Shown: one piece after another, positions 1-11,275 of the stretch
Layout: every line of letters begins with the position of its first letter
Position numbering within the stretch: position 1 is the first letter of the stretch
DNA from: Strigamia acuminata
Taxonomy: Eukaryota; Arthropoda; Chilopoda; Geophilomorpha; Linotaeniidae
NCBI GenBank assembly: GCA_949358305.1
Contig: OX442315.1
Location: 29,848,427 to 29,912,426, forward strand
DNA: 64,000 nucleotides
Direction of reading: 5' to 3'
Program-made: the position numbers and the translations under genes
The notes under the pieces: generated by a model
What the model was told of the DNA's origin: nothing
Database searches by the model: none
Seen by the model: the letters and a program-made list of their open reading frames with translations, nothing else

Positions 1-3000
1 TCCCGAGCATCTCCTGGTACTGCTTCGGGTCTACCGGCGGTGATTTGCTATGGTTGTCCAAATCCTGGTCAGTTGCCATAGGAGATTTCTTTCCTTTGCA
101 GCCAGTCATCTCATGCCGCTTAAGTATCTTGTTGGCATACTCCTCTTGTGTGAGTCTAATGCCATGTTTGCCAATCGTTATCCGCATGCCCAGGATGTGA
201 TTTGGCTCACCCATGTCGTCTAGTTTGAAGTATTTGCTGAGCTGTGCCATTTTAGCCTCTATTAATTGATCCGTCGATCCTATTGCGATAATGTCATCCA
301 CAAAGACGCCCAATGCAAAATACTGTTTGTCCTTGATCCACATGTATATGCACGGATCTCCCTTGAGCTGTACTAGTCCCATCTTCTTGAGTTTCTCGTC
401 CAGTTCCTTATTCCAACATCGTCCGGATTGCTTAAGTCCGTAGAGACTCTTATCCAGCACGCATACATAATCCTCGGCTCCCTCTTCTTCATATCCCTCA
501 GGTTGAGTCATATGGATTACTTTATCCAGGAGTCCATATAAATAGGCGGTTTCAACGTCGTACTGTCTGAGCCGTAGTCGTTTTTTGGCTGCTATTGCCA
601 ATAACAGGCGTAGAGACTCTAGTTTCATGACTGGAGCAAATGTCCGATCGTAATCTTCGCCCGGTTTCTGCGAATAACCCACAGCGACTAAACGAGCCTT
701 GTATTTGCTCACACTCCCATCTAAATTCAGCTTGATTTTATAAATCCACTTGCATTTAATCGGCTTCTTGTCTTCAGTCGGTTTCTCTAAATGCCATACT
801 CGATGCATGCGCATGGACTGCATTTCCTTATCCATCGCTGCTCGCCACATCTTGGCATCTGGACATGAGATTGCCTCTTGGTAGGAAGTTGGAGTGATTA
901 GTCGCGCCTTCCGTTTCATGCGCGCCACACATGTCGCATTCCAACGTCTTCCCCTCTCCGATCTGCGCGATATATACGCTGCATCTCGTCGTCTTATTCT
1001 CTCCGATCTCCTGACTCCTCGGTGTTGCAACTCCTGTTCACGTCGCTCGTTCCTTTCGATGCGTTGCTGTTCCTTCACGGCCGCTTCCTGTCTGGTAGGC
1101 CTGCCCGGTCCACGCTCGCGTAGAACGACCGGCGGTGCGGGTGGCACCACAACTGGTTGCCTCGGCGCTTCCGCAACTTCCGGTTCATCTTCATCTTCAG
1201 CATCACTCTCAGTTTCATCGTCAATTTCGTCGTGCGCGTCTTCGTGCGCGTTTTCAATCTCATCAGGTGAGTCCTCGTCCTCATCGGCGGTTTCCCACAC
1301 TTCGGTTTCTTCTTCTTGTTCCTCGTTGTCGTCATCATCACTTGATTGCTCATGATCCTCATTATCATTCTTCCCCCCACTTAAAATCGGAAAAACGACT
1401 AGATTGTCCGCGCTGTCTTCAGTTATCAGTTTTTTCGATTCTTTCTGTATTTGGGCGGTCCTAGCATCTTCAATAAAATACACGTCTCGAGTTTCGATTA
1501 TTCGGTTTTCATTTTCGTCAAAAATTCGGTAAGCCCGCCGACACCTGGAGTAACCAACCATAATACCCGGTTTGGAGACTGGGTCCAATTTCTTTCGCAT
1601 ATGTTTGGGTATGTGCCTGTACGCTGCACATCCAAAAACGCGTAAGTGCATCCCGGATGGCTTCCTGTTATATCTCGCCTCATATGGCGTCGTCTTCGGA
1701 TTGGCAGAAGTCGGAATTCGGTTGATTATATACACGGCTGTCGCCATCGCTTCCGGCCAAAAACCGTCTGGTAAAAGTGACCACTTGAGCATTGTTCTTG
1801 TCTTTTCAACAATGGTCCGATTATATCTTTCGACGACTCCGTTGCTCTTCGGTGAGAATGGCACTGTCTTCTCGTGCTTAATTCCACATTTAAGATAAAT
1901 CTCTTTCGATCGTTCATTGACGAATTCTCCGCCATTATCCGTCCTTATTCTTTGCAATTTTAGTCCTGTCGACCTTTCCTCTCTAGCTCTGTGCTTTTCA
2001 ATCTCTTCAAAAGCATCACTTTTCTCCCGAATTGCAGAAAAATACACGTATTTGGTGAAATCATCGACAATCACCAAAGCGTAATAACTGCCATCATATC
2101 CCCATGCTAATGGCCCACATAAATCTACGTGCCATAGCTCCAAAGGGCGTTTTGTTGTCGGTCCCGTTATGCGCTTAAACGCCTTTCTGGGTTGCCGCCC
2201 CTCAACGCATGCCCTGCATGGCGGTAATTTTTCTGGCCCAAAATTCACCCCCAAAACGAGTTTTCCGTCTCGTACCTGCTCAAGCTTTTGGTTGCTTGCG
2301 TGTCCCAAACGTCTGTGCCATAAAACTCTTTCTAGTCTTTTTGGCTCGTCATTGGTTTGATTGTGAGACGTCGGTGCTTCTTTGACAACATATGCGTCGA
2401 CTTCCTCGCTGTGCACGCACGTTATCGCATCCAAAACGTACATCCGGTCTCTTTTCTGTGCCGTGGCCAGAATCATGTTTTGCTTGTTCGTCACAATTGC
2501 CCGTGTGTCATCAAAAATCACTTTGAATCCTCGTTGCGCTAATTCGTATACAGAAATCAAATTTTCCCGCAACTTTGGCACATGTACAACATTTCCCATT
2601 TCCAACTTCACGTTCCCCGTCGGCAATTTACTCCAAAGTGTGACCATGCCCTTTCCTGTCGACTTGCTCGACACTTGGTCCTCGGCAAGGTGCACTACTC
2701 CTTCCTCGTGCTCGAAGTTTGTCAGAAATTCCCGATGCGATGTCATGTGAACAGTCGCGCCAGAGTCCAACAACCATTCCTGTGGCCCCAGCGAATTGGT
2801 CGAATGCTTTGTATGAAAAGCGTAGGTCCTATCCGTTCGTGCGTAAAAAAGTTCCCCTTGTTCCTCTTTTCGCTCCTCCTGTTTGGCGTAATTCGCCGTA
2901 TTGCGTCCCCGTTGAGCGTCATGTCCACCCGTCGCTTTATTCTTGCAATTGCGTGCGAAGTGCCCCGGCTTTCCGCAGTTGTAACATCCACCGTTTCCCT

Positions 3001-3751
3001 TGGTGTTACTGGCGCTCGAAGTAGCATCTCCCGTACGTTTACTTCGGCAATCCCTGGCAAAGTGGCCCATTTTTCCACACTCGTAGCATTTAACGATCTT
3101 GTCGCGTTTGCCACCGCGCGCACGTGCCTTGTACGCTTCCTCTTCATTAAATACGGGTCCGTCTTTTGCTTTATCCGTCGCCCATCGCTCTCGCACCTCC
3201 AGTGTGCGTCTCAAGTCGACTAGTCGCATGTCTCTTTGCGCTTGAAAAGTCTCAGCGATGCTCGAATATTTGTTGGTCAGTCCGTGTACCAAATAGTACA
3301 TCACCTCACTCTCGGCTATCGGTCGCCCCGCCGCCGCTGACCTCTTGCTTATGGCGACGATTCTGTTGATGTACTCTCCCACCAGCTCATTCCGGCCCAT
3401 TTTGGCGCTGGTTAGCTCGTGACCTATGTCCACCTGTCTGTGCTGCACGTTTCCTCCGTGGTGCAATGCCAGGTCGTTCCATAACACCTTGGCTTTCTTT
3501 GTACCAACGTGTAGTCCCACCTGGTCAGGTGACAGCGTCGTCATGATGAGGCTCAGTGCAGTGGCATTATGTCTCTTCCATTTCTGCCACGCCGCCGCAG
3601 GTTGTGCATTCGGTTCATCCTTCCTGATGACCGGCTCCCACAGACCTTTGGAATCCAGCACTGCCTCCATCAACGTACTCCATATCACGTAATTCGTTTC
3701 ATCCAGCAATGGTATTCGGTTGGCATTCGCCCCTTTCGGTTCCTCCGCCAT
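1..3751 (-). CDS. copia-class LTR retrotransposon gag-pol polyprotein (partial, C-terminus off left edge)
   Basis: The frame opens at ATG 3749-3751 (MAEEPK) and stays open to base 1, about 1,250 codons. I checked frame register at the zinc knuckles, the integrase, a mid-protein site and the reverse transcriptase. Domains in order: Gag with two CCHC knuckles (CYECGKMGHFARDC near 3089-3048, CYNCGKPGHFARNC near 2987-2946); aspartic protease (WLLDSGATVHMT near 2780-2745); integrase with a GAG-pre-integrase-like HRRLGH region, WHVDLCGP, RTDNGGEF near 1960-1930 and NGVVERYNRT near 1850-1820; an acidic linker near 1400-1180; then reverse transcriptase with YKARLVAVGYSQ and the catalytic FVDDI near 310-290. 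Protease-integrase-RT order is that of Ty1/copia (Pseudoviridae). RNase H and the left LTR lie outside. No stop or frameshift was seen, so the copy looks young. Confidence 0.95.
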   Translation of the reverse strand, partial: MAEEPKGANANRIPLLDETNYVIWSTLMEAVLDSKGLWEPVIRKDEPNAQPAAAWQKWKRHNATALSLIMTTLSPDQVGLHVGTKKAKVLWNDLALHHGGNVQHRQVDIGHELTSAKMGRNELVGEYINRIVAISKRSAAAGRPIAESEVMYYLVHGLTNKYSSIAETFQAQRDMRLVDLRRTLEVRERWATDKAKDGPVFNEEEAYKARARGGKRDKIVKCYECGKMGHFARDCRSKRTGDATSSASNTKGNGGCYNCGKPGHFARNCKNKATGGHDAQRGRNTANYAKQEERKEEQGELFYARTDRTYAFHTKHSTNSLGPQEWLLDSGATVHMTSHREFLTNFEHEEGVVHLAEDQVSSKSTGKGMVTLWSKLPTGNVKLEMGNVVHVPKLRENLISVYELAQRGFKVIFDDTRAIVTNKQNMILATAQKRDRMYVLDAITCVHSEEVDAYVVKEAPTSHNQTNDEPKRLERVLWHRRLGHASNQKLEQVRDGKLVLGVNFGPEKLPPCRACVEGRQPRKAFKRITGPTTKRPLELWHVDLCGPLAWGYDGSYYALVIVDDFTKYVYFSAIREKSDAFEEIEKHRAREERSTGLKLQRIRTDNGGEFVNERSKEIYLKCGIKHEKTVPFSPKSNGVVERYNRTIVEKTRTMLKWSLLPDGFWPEAMATAVYIINRIPTSANPKTTPYEARYNRKPSGMHLRVFGCAAYRHIPKHMRKKLDPVSKPGIMVGYSRCRRAYRIFDENENRIIETRDVYFIEDARTAQIQKESKKLITEDSADNLVVFPILSGGKNDNEDHEQSSDDDDNEEQEEETEVWETADEDEDSPDEIENAHEDAHDEIDDETESDAEDEDEPEVAEAPRQPVVVPPAPPVVLRERGPGRPTRQEAAVKEQQRIERNERREQELQHRGVRRSERIRRRDAAYISRRSERGRRWNATCVARMKRKARLITPTSYQEAISCPDAKMWRAAMDKEMQSMRMHRVWHLEKPTEDKKPIKCKWIYKIKLNLDGSVSKYKARLVAVGYSQKPGEDYDRTFAPVMKLESLRLLLAIAAKKRLRLRQYDVETAYLYGLLDKVIHMTQPEGYEEEGAEDYVCVLDKSLYGLKQSGRCWNKELDEKLKKMGLVQLKGDPCIYMWIKDKQYFALGVFVDDIIAIGSTDQLIEAKMAQLSKYFKLDDMGEPNHILGMRITIGKHGIRLTQEEYANKILKRHEMTGCKGKKSPMATDQDLDNHSKSPPVDPKQYQEMLG

Positions 3752-3947
3752 CTTGTCGTTTTATCGACTTATCAACGTCCAGTTGGCACGCTCGGCAAGG
3801 AAAGAACAGGTTTGAGCCAATTATCGAACTCAGAAAACGGAAAAAACGATCGTACTCACGGTCACGCGCTTTACACTCTTCTGTCTGCGCTCGCCATCGA
3901 TTAATTTTCACTCAAAACTCGCCCACAAATGCTATAAATCAACCGTA

Positions 3948-3958
3948 CTCTGCTACCA
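3948..3958 (-). other. primer binding site of the copia-class element (initiator tRNA-Met)
   Basis: Read on minus, this is TGGTAGCAGAG, which is complementary to the CTCTGCTACCA 3' end of animal initiator tRNA-Met. Copia-class elements typically prime minus-strand DNA synthesis from this tRNA. It lies two bases inside the proposed LTR boundary and about 200 bases upstream of the gag start, the expected position. The primer identity is inferred from complementarity only. Confidence 0.65.
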
Positions 3959-3960
3959 CT

Positions 3961-4144
3961 TGTGAAATGGATTTGGATCTTGCATTCGTGTTTTGATAAA
4001 TGAACAGATTTAATCAAAGCGTGTAAACCATTACAAGCAGACGACAGAATGCGTAGTCACTTAGTAACGAAACAAACAACAGACACTGCGCTCTAGTGTC
4101 GTAACAAACACTAACTAGTTCTGACTGCATTATATCATCTCACA
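3961..4144 (-). repeat. putative 5' LTR of the copia-class element
   Basis: On minus the block starts TGTGAGATGATATAATGC and ends CCATTTCACA, giving TGTGA...TCACA ends directly upstream of the primer binding site. The implied length is about 184 bp, short but acceptable for this class. The outer edge is uncertain because the second LTR and the matching target-site duplication lie left of the window. The element sits upstream of, and antisense to, the exons of the unrecognised gene that start at 4326. Confidence 0.45.
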
Positions 4145-4325
4145 TTTTGGAGTTTTTAATATATTTTTTTTCTTTTTTGAAAATCGAATTTGGAATTTTC
4201 ATTTTTTTTTTCTTTTTCATTTTTCTTCTTCACATTTTCATTTAGATTAAATTTTCACAAGAAAGCAAATCTAATGAAATAAGTAATGAAAACAACAAAG
4301 CGTATTTTGTATTGATTATGATTAG

Positions 4326-7135
4326 AAAGAAAGATGAAACCAAGGGCAAGGCTCAGAAAGAAAAAGAGAACTTTCGCCAGGCGCAACAGCGCAAACAACT
4401 TTCAAAGCCCAAGTGCAGCTCGGCTAATGCAGCCTCCACGGCAGCAAGGCCGCAAACACAGCCAGAGAGAAAACCCCGTCCACCGTCTCATGTCATGTAG
4501 GTTTGCTGTTGTGAGCGCACTGCCCTGCATGTCTCAAACAGTCAAAATAATAAATAAATAAATAAATAAACAAATAAACAACTAAAACACAAATATGACA
4601 GTTTGGCATGATTTAATCATTTTTAAGCTTGAATGCCAACATTTTGATTTATGTTATATATTATTTATTATTTTATCTACCTCCATTAATCACATGGCAT
4701 ATGTAGACACCACCCGCACTCAAATCTGCTCTACGATACAAATTTAATGCATTTTAATGCGGCAATTGCCATTAAAATGCAAAACAATGTGAATTTTTTA
4801 AGGAAAAGTCGTCTCCGAGGCCTAAAATATCCTGCTTTGCACATAAAACATTGCTAAGGTTGAAACGTGACGTAAACATTACCACGCCTTGTGAAAATTC
4901 CAATTCATTAAGTCATTTATTCATAAACTCTGTTCTATAGTAAAGCTGTGGATTTCCATGTATCATAACCAACACTTGTTAATTTCTTTTTGTTGTTTTC
5001 TTTTGTAATTTCTTTAAAACAGTCCTAGAGCGGATGTTGGCCGTGGTCGTGAATCAACTCGTCATCATCTGCAAAGAACAACACCAGCAGCAAGTTAGCT
5101 CTTTTAAATTGTTGATTCTTACCCCGGTTAATTTTGATTTTCAATATTTCCACATTGTAATGCCACATTGCATGCATTTCATTTAATTTCTTGTATTGCG
5201 TCCGTGTTTGTAGTTTTTGTTGAAATCACGTATTGCACACATTTTATGGTCCCATTCTGTTAGACGGCTCGTTGTTGACCTCTCCGACTCGCGACAAATT
5301 GGAGCCAGCTGAGGTTCACAAGGAAACAAGAAAACCCGACGCTGTGCCCACCAAATCCAAAAGTGGTACCTACATTTATTTAACCCCATTACCCTTTAAC
5401 TTTTACTTTTAAAAAAAAAATGGGGAAAATAAACCAGAGAGGAGTTTAGCTTACGCTGTCGTCCTGTGCAATGTATTAATAGTAAAAGCGTTGTGGCCTA
5501 CATCTTTCTTTTTATTCGCTGCATTGCGTTTCGTGCTTTTGATGGTTAAGTGTGAGCACATTCCGCTTACTTTTCAAGCTTTTTATCGAGTTTATTTAAA
5601 TTTGTTTAATAAATATTAATGCTGCTAAAAGCTAAACAAAATTAACATTTTAAATTGATAAGATTTTATTAGTTTTGATTACATGATTTTTAATTAAATT
5701 TTTTCTTGTATAAGGAGCACATTCACCTAAATATGGTCCTCCGACACGTGCCCAATCTGCTGCTCCTCCGGCAGCCAGACCTCACACAACTGCTGTACCA
5801 GATACGAAGCGCCAAAGACCTAGTAATTTTGTTAGGATTTGCTCGAGTAACACTCGTGTAATATGTAACATTTTATGTACAGCTTCGTTATCGAGCACAA
5901 CGAAGTCGAAACAGGAGAAATCTCCAATAAATGCTGATGATAGTGCAGTGATTAAGGTGCACAGTGCCGGTCGACCCGTAGCCAAAATGGCCGAAAAGAA
6001 GTTAGAGAAAGGTCAAGAAGAAGAAGCCTTACTCGAAGAAAATGGAAGCGTGACTAAAAAAGAAGGTAGACGAACGATGTCTAGAATGCTATTCAATTTT
6101 GGTATTTAATTGGGGAAATTTGCCAAATTCAGGTGTACAAAGCCCCACACTTATACCAATCACTGGTAAAACGGAAATGGTTCCTCTAGTCAAGTCACCG
6201 CCAGAACCCACCCGTGTTAAATCACCGGAGCAAAGCCTGGTCAAGTCGCCCGAGCCCGTGAAATGGACCATTCCATTAGACACTGGGATTAAGTGGACCG
6301 ACAACTTAATTATAGATGGTAACAAAAACAAACTAATTATTTACATGAGTAACAAGAGTTGTTATATTACGCAATAGATGGCGTCAATAGTAATGATTAC
6401 TCTTGTTATTATCTTCTCTATTGTCTTTTATCTGGCGCTTATCACGTTATTGTATTCTTAAATGGAAACAGATGGATCGTTAAAGAGCGATGAAAGCAAA
6501 CTGGGCATTACTTACCACCCACCCATAACGGATACAGGTAATTTTTAAATAAAATATTTATTAAGTATTTATCTTTTTAAAAAAAAGTTTATATATGGTA
6601 TAGAATATAAGCGGGTTTTCTTCTATTCTATTTAAATTCAAAATGTTCGTTTAGTTTTTGCTTTTATTTTTTCGTAATTTTAGGGTTTTATACGAATGGG
6701 GATCTGCTGTTGAGTGAAGACGACAACTGAAAAGAAATAATTTAATAAATAATTTAAATTAAGTTTTAATAAGAGTAGTTTGATGATTTAAGGAATTTTA
6801 AATTTCATTTTTAACTATGCTTAGAAAAAACATTTTTATTTTTATTTATTTATTTTTTTTTTGATAAATTTTTTTAAAATTTTTTTTTAACGTGGAACTG
6901 CAAAAATGCAGTAATTTATTTGTTGTTGTCTTCTTCTGTATGGACTTTCGTTTCTATCTGTGTAGTGAGTTTAAGCAAACAGTCTCCGTCATCAATTTCG
7001 ATTGAAGGGCGCCAGGAACATTCCCAACCCTGTGTTCATACTTTGCCTTCCTCTGGCCGTTCTTTAGCTACGGACACACTCGAGATGGCTCGAACAAGAT
7101 TTGATCAGTTTTGGGGCAAAAATAAAGATAAATAA
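4326..7135 (+). CDS. 3' exons of an unrecognised disordered, KSP-rich protein
   Basis: I do not recognise this gene. Exons that join in frame: 4326-4496, 5023-5093, 5264-5365, 5715-5822, 5883-6065, 6133-6318, 6472-6537, 6684-6713 and 6966-7135. The product is rich in Lys, Ser, Pro and Glu, with no obvious folded domain. It carries VKSPEP-type repeats (three between about 6188 and 6260), the stretch VKWTIPLDTGIKW, and a C-terminus TRFDQFWGKNKDK before the stop at 7133-7135. If the 6713 donor is not used, exon 8 runs to a stop at 6728-6730 and the tail is DLLLSEDDN. From exon 3 on, each internal exon is a multiple of three and enters and leaves in phase 1. Composition suggests a cytoskeletal linker, but that is a guess. 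Upstream exons would lie left of the copia insertion. Confidence 0.6.
4546..4584. repeat. AAAT-type simple repeat
   Basis: A run of about ten AAAT or AAAC units in an intron of the unrecognised gene. It is an ordinary microsatellite. Confidence 0.7.
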
Positions 7136-8498
7136 AAGTCGACATACTTAGTTGCTTGTATAAGTTAGTTTGATAAACAATAGATAGTAAAACATTTTTC
7201 TATGTATTGTCGTATTTCTTATTGTAGATGCCTGATTTCGAGCTGCAGCTAAAACTTTTAAAATTTTTCCAAATCAAAAAATGCAGCTTTTAGGTAAACA
7301 AAATTTGATATTAAAAATTGAATTCAAATATTGTTTAACATTTGAGTGTAATAGCTGAAGCTATATACTAATTTAGATGCAGGAATTTAACGTTTTTCAG
7401 CTTAAAACTGCCATTTCTTAGGGCATTTGCAATAAAAAATGCGGGAAATTTTCTCTAGGAATTTGCGTAAATGTAAACCTTAATTTATTGTAGTGATCTT
7501 ATAAATGAACTGGAAAATTGTAATTGGAAATTCTATACATTTTTTTGCAATGAACAGTTTGTTAATTAATTTTACGGTGCAGAAAATCGTGATTATTCAA
7601 TATTTTAATATTAATCAGATTTTTGCAACTTGGTTGTCGAAATTTTACTCCTATATTGCAATAAAGCGGTAATTTAATTCCAGAAACAATTTGACACATT
7701 TTATAAATCAACTCAACACAAATTTACTTAGTGCTAAAAGAATGTTTATTGAACACTGTAAAAACCTACAACAGTATTTTATTTTTTAAAATCCAATAAA
7801 CAAAACAAAAATTTACTAAGGTTCAAATTATTTATAGAAAACTGATGAGATTCAGAGCTGCAAATGGAGTAAAAATGCTATTTTAATTTAAATTGTTTAT
7901 CGATTTACAATTTACAAATTAGTAATTTTAAAAAAACAAATCCAGTTCACTAACGAGAGAATGAAAAATAAAATAAAAAAACAACAACAGTAGTTTCATC
8001 CAGTGAATTTTAATCAGCTGTTTTGGCTCATTGAAATCTGTCTGAAGCCCAAAACAGCCAATAATGTTTTATTTTATTATTTTAAAATAAAAAATTATAA
8101 TACAAAAAGTGGATCCTTATTTTCAGGTAAAAATTAAATTTAAAATTTCAAACATAGTGCTGATGTAGAAAATGCAAGTGGATCGTTTTACCTTCAGGTT
8201 CATTTGCTACAAGATTATTAATAATCCACAAAATTTGTACCCAAAACCACTTTTGCCACTCGCATAACAAACGTAACATTTAAAAAAAATTTGTTATGCC
8301 ATTTGAGTAAAGAACATGATTCCTCGTTAAGTATTTTTTCCAGTATATGAAGGCACTGAAAATTAGTTGTTGAAAATTCCCACGCGTTATAATGAATTTT
8401 ATAAGTTACTTCATGCAAAATGTATCTGTTGTGTGATCTAAAAATTAGAATGCATTCAATTTAGTCAAGCCAGTTCCAAGAATTGCGTTATAACAACA
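7136..8498. other. gene-free AT-rich stretch between convergent genes
   Basis: This stretch separates the stop of the unrecognised plus-strand gene from the NF-YB coding end on minus. It presumably holds both 3' UTRs; an AATAAA overlaps the upstream stop at about 7131. One minus-strand splice acceptor near 8205 could add an alternative last NF-YB exon reading QMNLKVKRSTC. I see no other coding, RNA or repeat signal. Confidence 0.6.
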
Positions 8499-9490
8499 TT
8501 ATTTTCTTACCTGATTCGGGTAAGTTGTTGCATAAATGACGTTTGCTTGTCCGCTCTGATCTGTCGTCAACATATTAGTAGCTAAGGTTTGAGCAGCTGT
8601 CAGTTATATTTGCACAAATGTAAGACTTTTTTTCAAACAAATTAATTACTCAAAACTTACAAAATGAATCTTCTCCTAATTCCTCCAAACCAGAATCACC
8701 GTGAGTAGCATTTAATGTTTTTTCACCCTTTATAGCCTAATGTTAAAATTACAAAATTACTCTCCAGATACATTAAGATTTAAGTCGACTTAGCTGTACA
8801 TTTAGACTTACTTCCCGATACTTTTGCAAGTAGAGTTTGAGAGGTTCAACATAATTATCAAAACCTAACGTTGACATTGCAAAAAGTATGTCTTCACCGT
8901 TGATGGTTTTTCTTTTTTCCTGATGACATCTATCACTGGCCCTGCAATTTAAAAAATATAAACATCAAATTGAAAACAAAAATTAAAAATTTCTTACTCG
9001 CTAGTTATGAAACTTATGAATTCTGACACACATTCTTGTACACATTCCCTGGCATCTTTAGCAATCTGAAAATGAATAAATTAAATAAATAAATGAAATA
9101 AATAAATTATTATTATTATTTTTTTCGAAATACCTTTCCCGTTTTCGGAATGGCTTTTTTCATAATACGGGCGACGTTGGCTATCGGTAAAAACCGATCC
9201 TAAAATATAAATTAACATTATTAAATCGTTGAAATATAAATTTAAAAAAATTAATGCGGACAATTAAATTACCTGTTCCCTAAGTGGTTCGTGATCTTTA
9301 CCAGTATCTCCACCCCCTTCTGAATCACCACCACCTCCAATACTGTCTTCTCCATCTATATTAATAAAAAATAATTAATTAATTAAACCAAAAAAAAGCG
9401 AACAACTTTACCTTCCGCTTGGACAATGTACTGTCCACTACCACTGAGAAATGTATCACCGATGCTGCCGTCATTGCTTTCATTATCCAT
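8499..9490 (-). CDS. NFYB: Nuclear transcription factor Y subunit beta (NF-YB)
   Basis: NF-YB is the histone-fold subunit that pairs with NF-YC and joins NF-YA to bind CCAAT boxes in promoters. Start ATG is 9490-9488 (MDNESND). Exons include 9412-9490, 9273-9355 and 9134-9199, then pieces near 9065-8997, 8942-8812, 8737-8660 and 8600-8499. A Gly/Asp/Ser-rich N-terminus leads into the NF-YB core: [18 protein letters not shown], then [18 protein letters not shown], then [18 protein letters not shown] and [15 protein letters not shown] Gln/Thr-rich tail ends ATTYPNQ. The C-terminus is ambiguous. Reading through the donor at 8510 gives a stop at 8501-8499 (NQVRK), while splicing to an acceptor near 8205 gives another short end. 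The family match is unmistakable. Confidence 0.93.
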
Positions 9491-11275
9491 AGCCTGCACC
9501 GTAAAATGTTTGAAAATTAGTTGGCTAAGTTATGATTCGACGTGGTCATCTACTGTTACGCCTAGTTATCTGAAACATTTAAAAACGTGTTCGTTTATTT
9601 ATTTTGTTGCAACCTAGGTCAAAGGTACGTGATCATTACGTGACTTTATAAATTGTAATTAAACTATGGTAGATACAAAGTAAACGTTTCTTCCCAGAAT
9701 TAATCACTTTTGTTTTCCCTTTGTTTTTCGATTAAAAAATAAAAACAAAGATAAGCCACTTTTCAAGTGCTTCACTTTTATCTGCCAGGTAAATCGATTA
9801 TTTTTTTGGACTAGCATGTAACGTCGATATTTTAAAGACTTTGGAAAAAGCAGAAAAAAAAAATCGGGGATCTTTAAATAAATTTTTAAATCCATTTCAT
9901 CGCCCTCAAACCCTCATATACCTCGACCCTAGGTTATTTCTGTGGGAAAATAAAGTCTAAATGTAGTAGATTTTACATTTTTCACCCATTAAAGACATTT
10001 TTTAAAAAAAACTGTGGCTACGAGCCAGGATGACTGAATGAATTAAATTTACAACGATGAAAATATTGTTTCGTGGCATTACCATCGAAGGTGAAGAAGG
10101 GGATGGTACTAGTTAAATATTGTCGATAGATTTTCATATTGTAGACTCGTAAGCAAGCAGGTCGACCCTATGGTTTTGATGCATGCACATGCAGAATTTA
10201 AACTGTGAAGATACACATTAGGGGGTGAGCGAATTCCACACAAAAGGAAAATGGCGCAGATAGCGAAGCGTGACTAGGCCTTGAAGAAGTGGCATTTTCA
10301 CTTTATCGTGACATTTTGGTTAAAAGCAGACTGAGTTGCTTCGAATGTTGTGCACGTTATGCAACTTGCCAAACTATTGGCTCAAATCGGATAAAAACAA
10401 ACCTGTGAGCCGTCGAGATCGCCTCGAATCCTTGGTTGGTCAACTCGGGAACCAGTGAGGAACGAGCAACTACGGCAACCATTCACCACTCACAATGCGT
10501 TGACGTTCAACTAGTTAGAACAAATACCGTTGACAGTAAACTAGAAACGTTGAGTTACGGAGAACGTTGGCAAGAGTTTTCGGATATTTTCTCAACTATT
10601 TTGCCTGACGTGCCTAAAATCGTACACGGGTCGAGTGTTTGATGTTCTTTTTTCGGCCGATGGTAGCAGCACAATGCAGGTAGGCGAAAGCAAGGGGACG
10701 TGAAATCTATGGAACACCATCCATGCGTTAATTTTTTTCTGTTTTATTCAATTTTAGTGCAAATGCAAATGCATTTTATTTCGTGCAATTGTTCAATTAT
10801 TTTTCTGAATGATTTTCCTTGTTTGACCTGTGGAAATTAATTAGTTTTGCTTAATATAGTTCGCAGAAATTATCTCGTATTGATTGCGTCGTAGTGAGCA
10901 TGCGCAGTTGGCACTGATCGTATGCTTCGCTTCCTGTTAGATTCGTTTCCTGTTACGGTACCACTTCTACAAGTTAAAAATAAATAAAAACTATCAATGT
11001 CAATTTTTTATTAATTTTCTGGTATAAATTATTCAAAACTTTCCACAAAGAAATAGGTTTTAATGAGTTTTAAATTTTGAAAAATGTTGAAAATTCAGAG
11101 AAAAAAAATTTAAATCGTGATATTTCTCTCCACTGTGCACCATTTAATTTCAGTAAACAATGAATTGTAAACAATGCGCGCGCCAACTAGCGGTGCACGA
11201 GCTAAGTTGAATTTACGTTTGTTTTCTTCTTTACAGGGAATGCACGTCCAAATGTCCATGTACTGTTGAAGTAAC
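9491..11275. other. intergenic region between divergent NF-YB and ST7 genes
   Basis: No convincing coding exon. The region should contain the NF-YB promoter and the 5' UTR and promoter of ST7. A GCATGCGCAGT sequence near 10898-10909 resembles the NRF-1 motif found in housekeeping promoters. An open frame at 10436-10642 has no family resemblance and is not called. Confidence 0.5.

Noticed and set aside
894-1464. Plus-strand Ser-rich and Arg/His-rich open frames.
   Set aside because: They lie antisense to the acidic linker and integrase/RT part of the copia polyprotein, whose minus frame has clear domain motifs.
10436-10642. 68-codon plus-strand frame upstream of ST7.
   Set aside because: No domain, no splice evidence, and it probably lies in the ST7 5' region.
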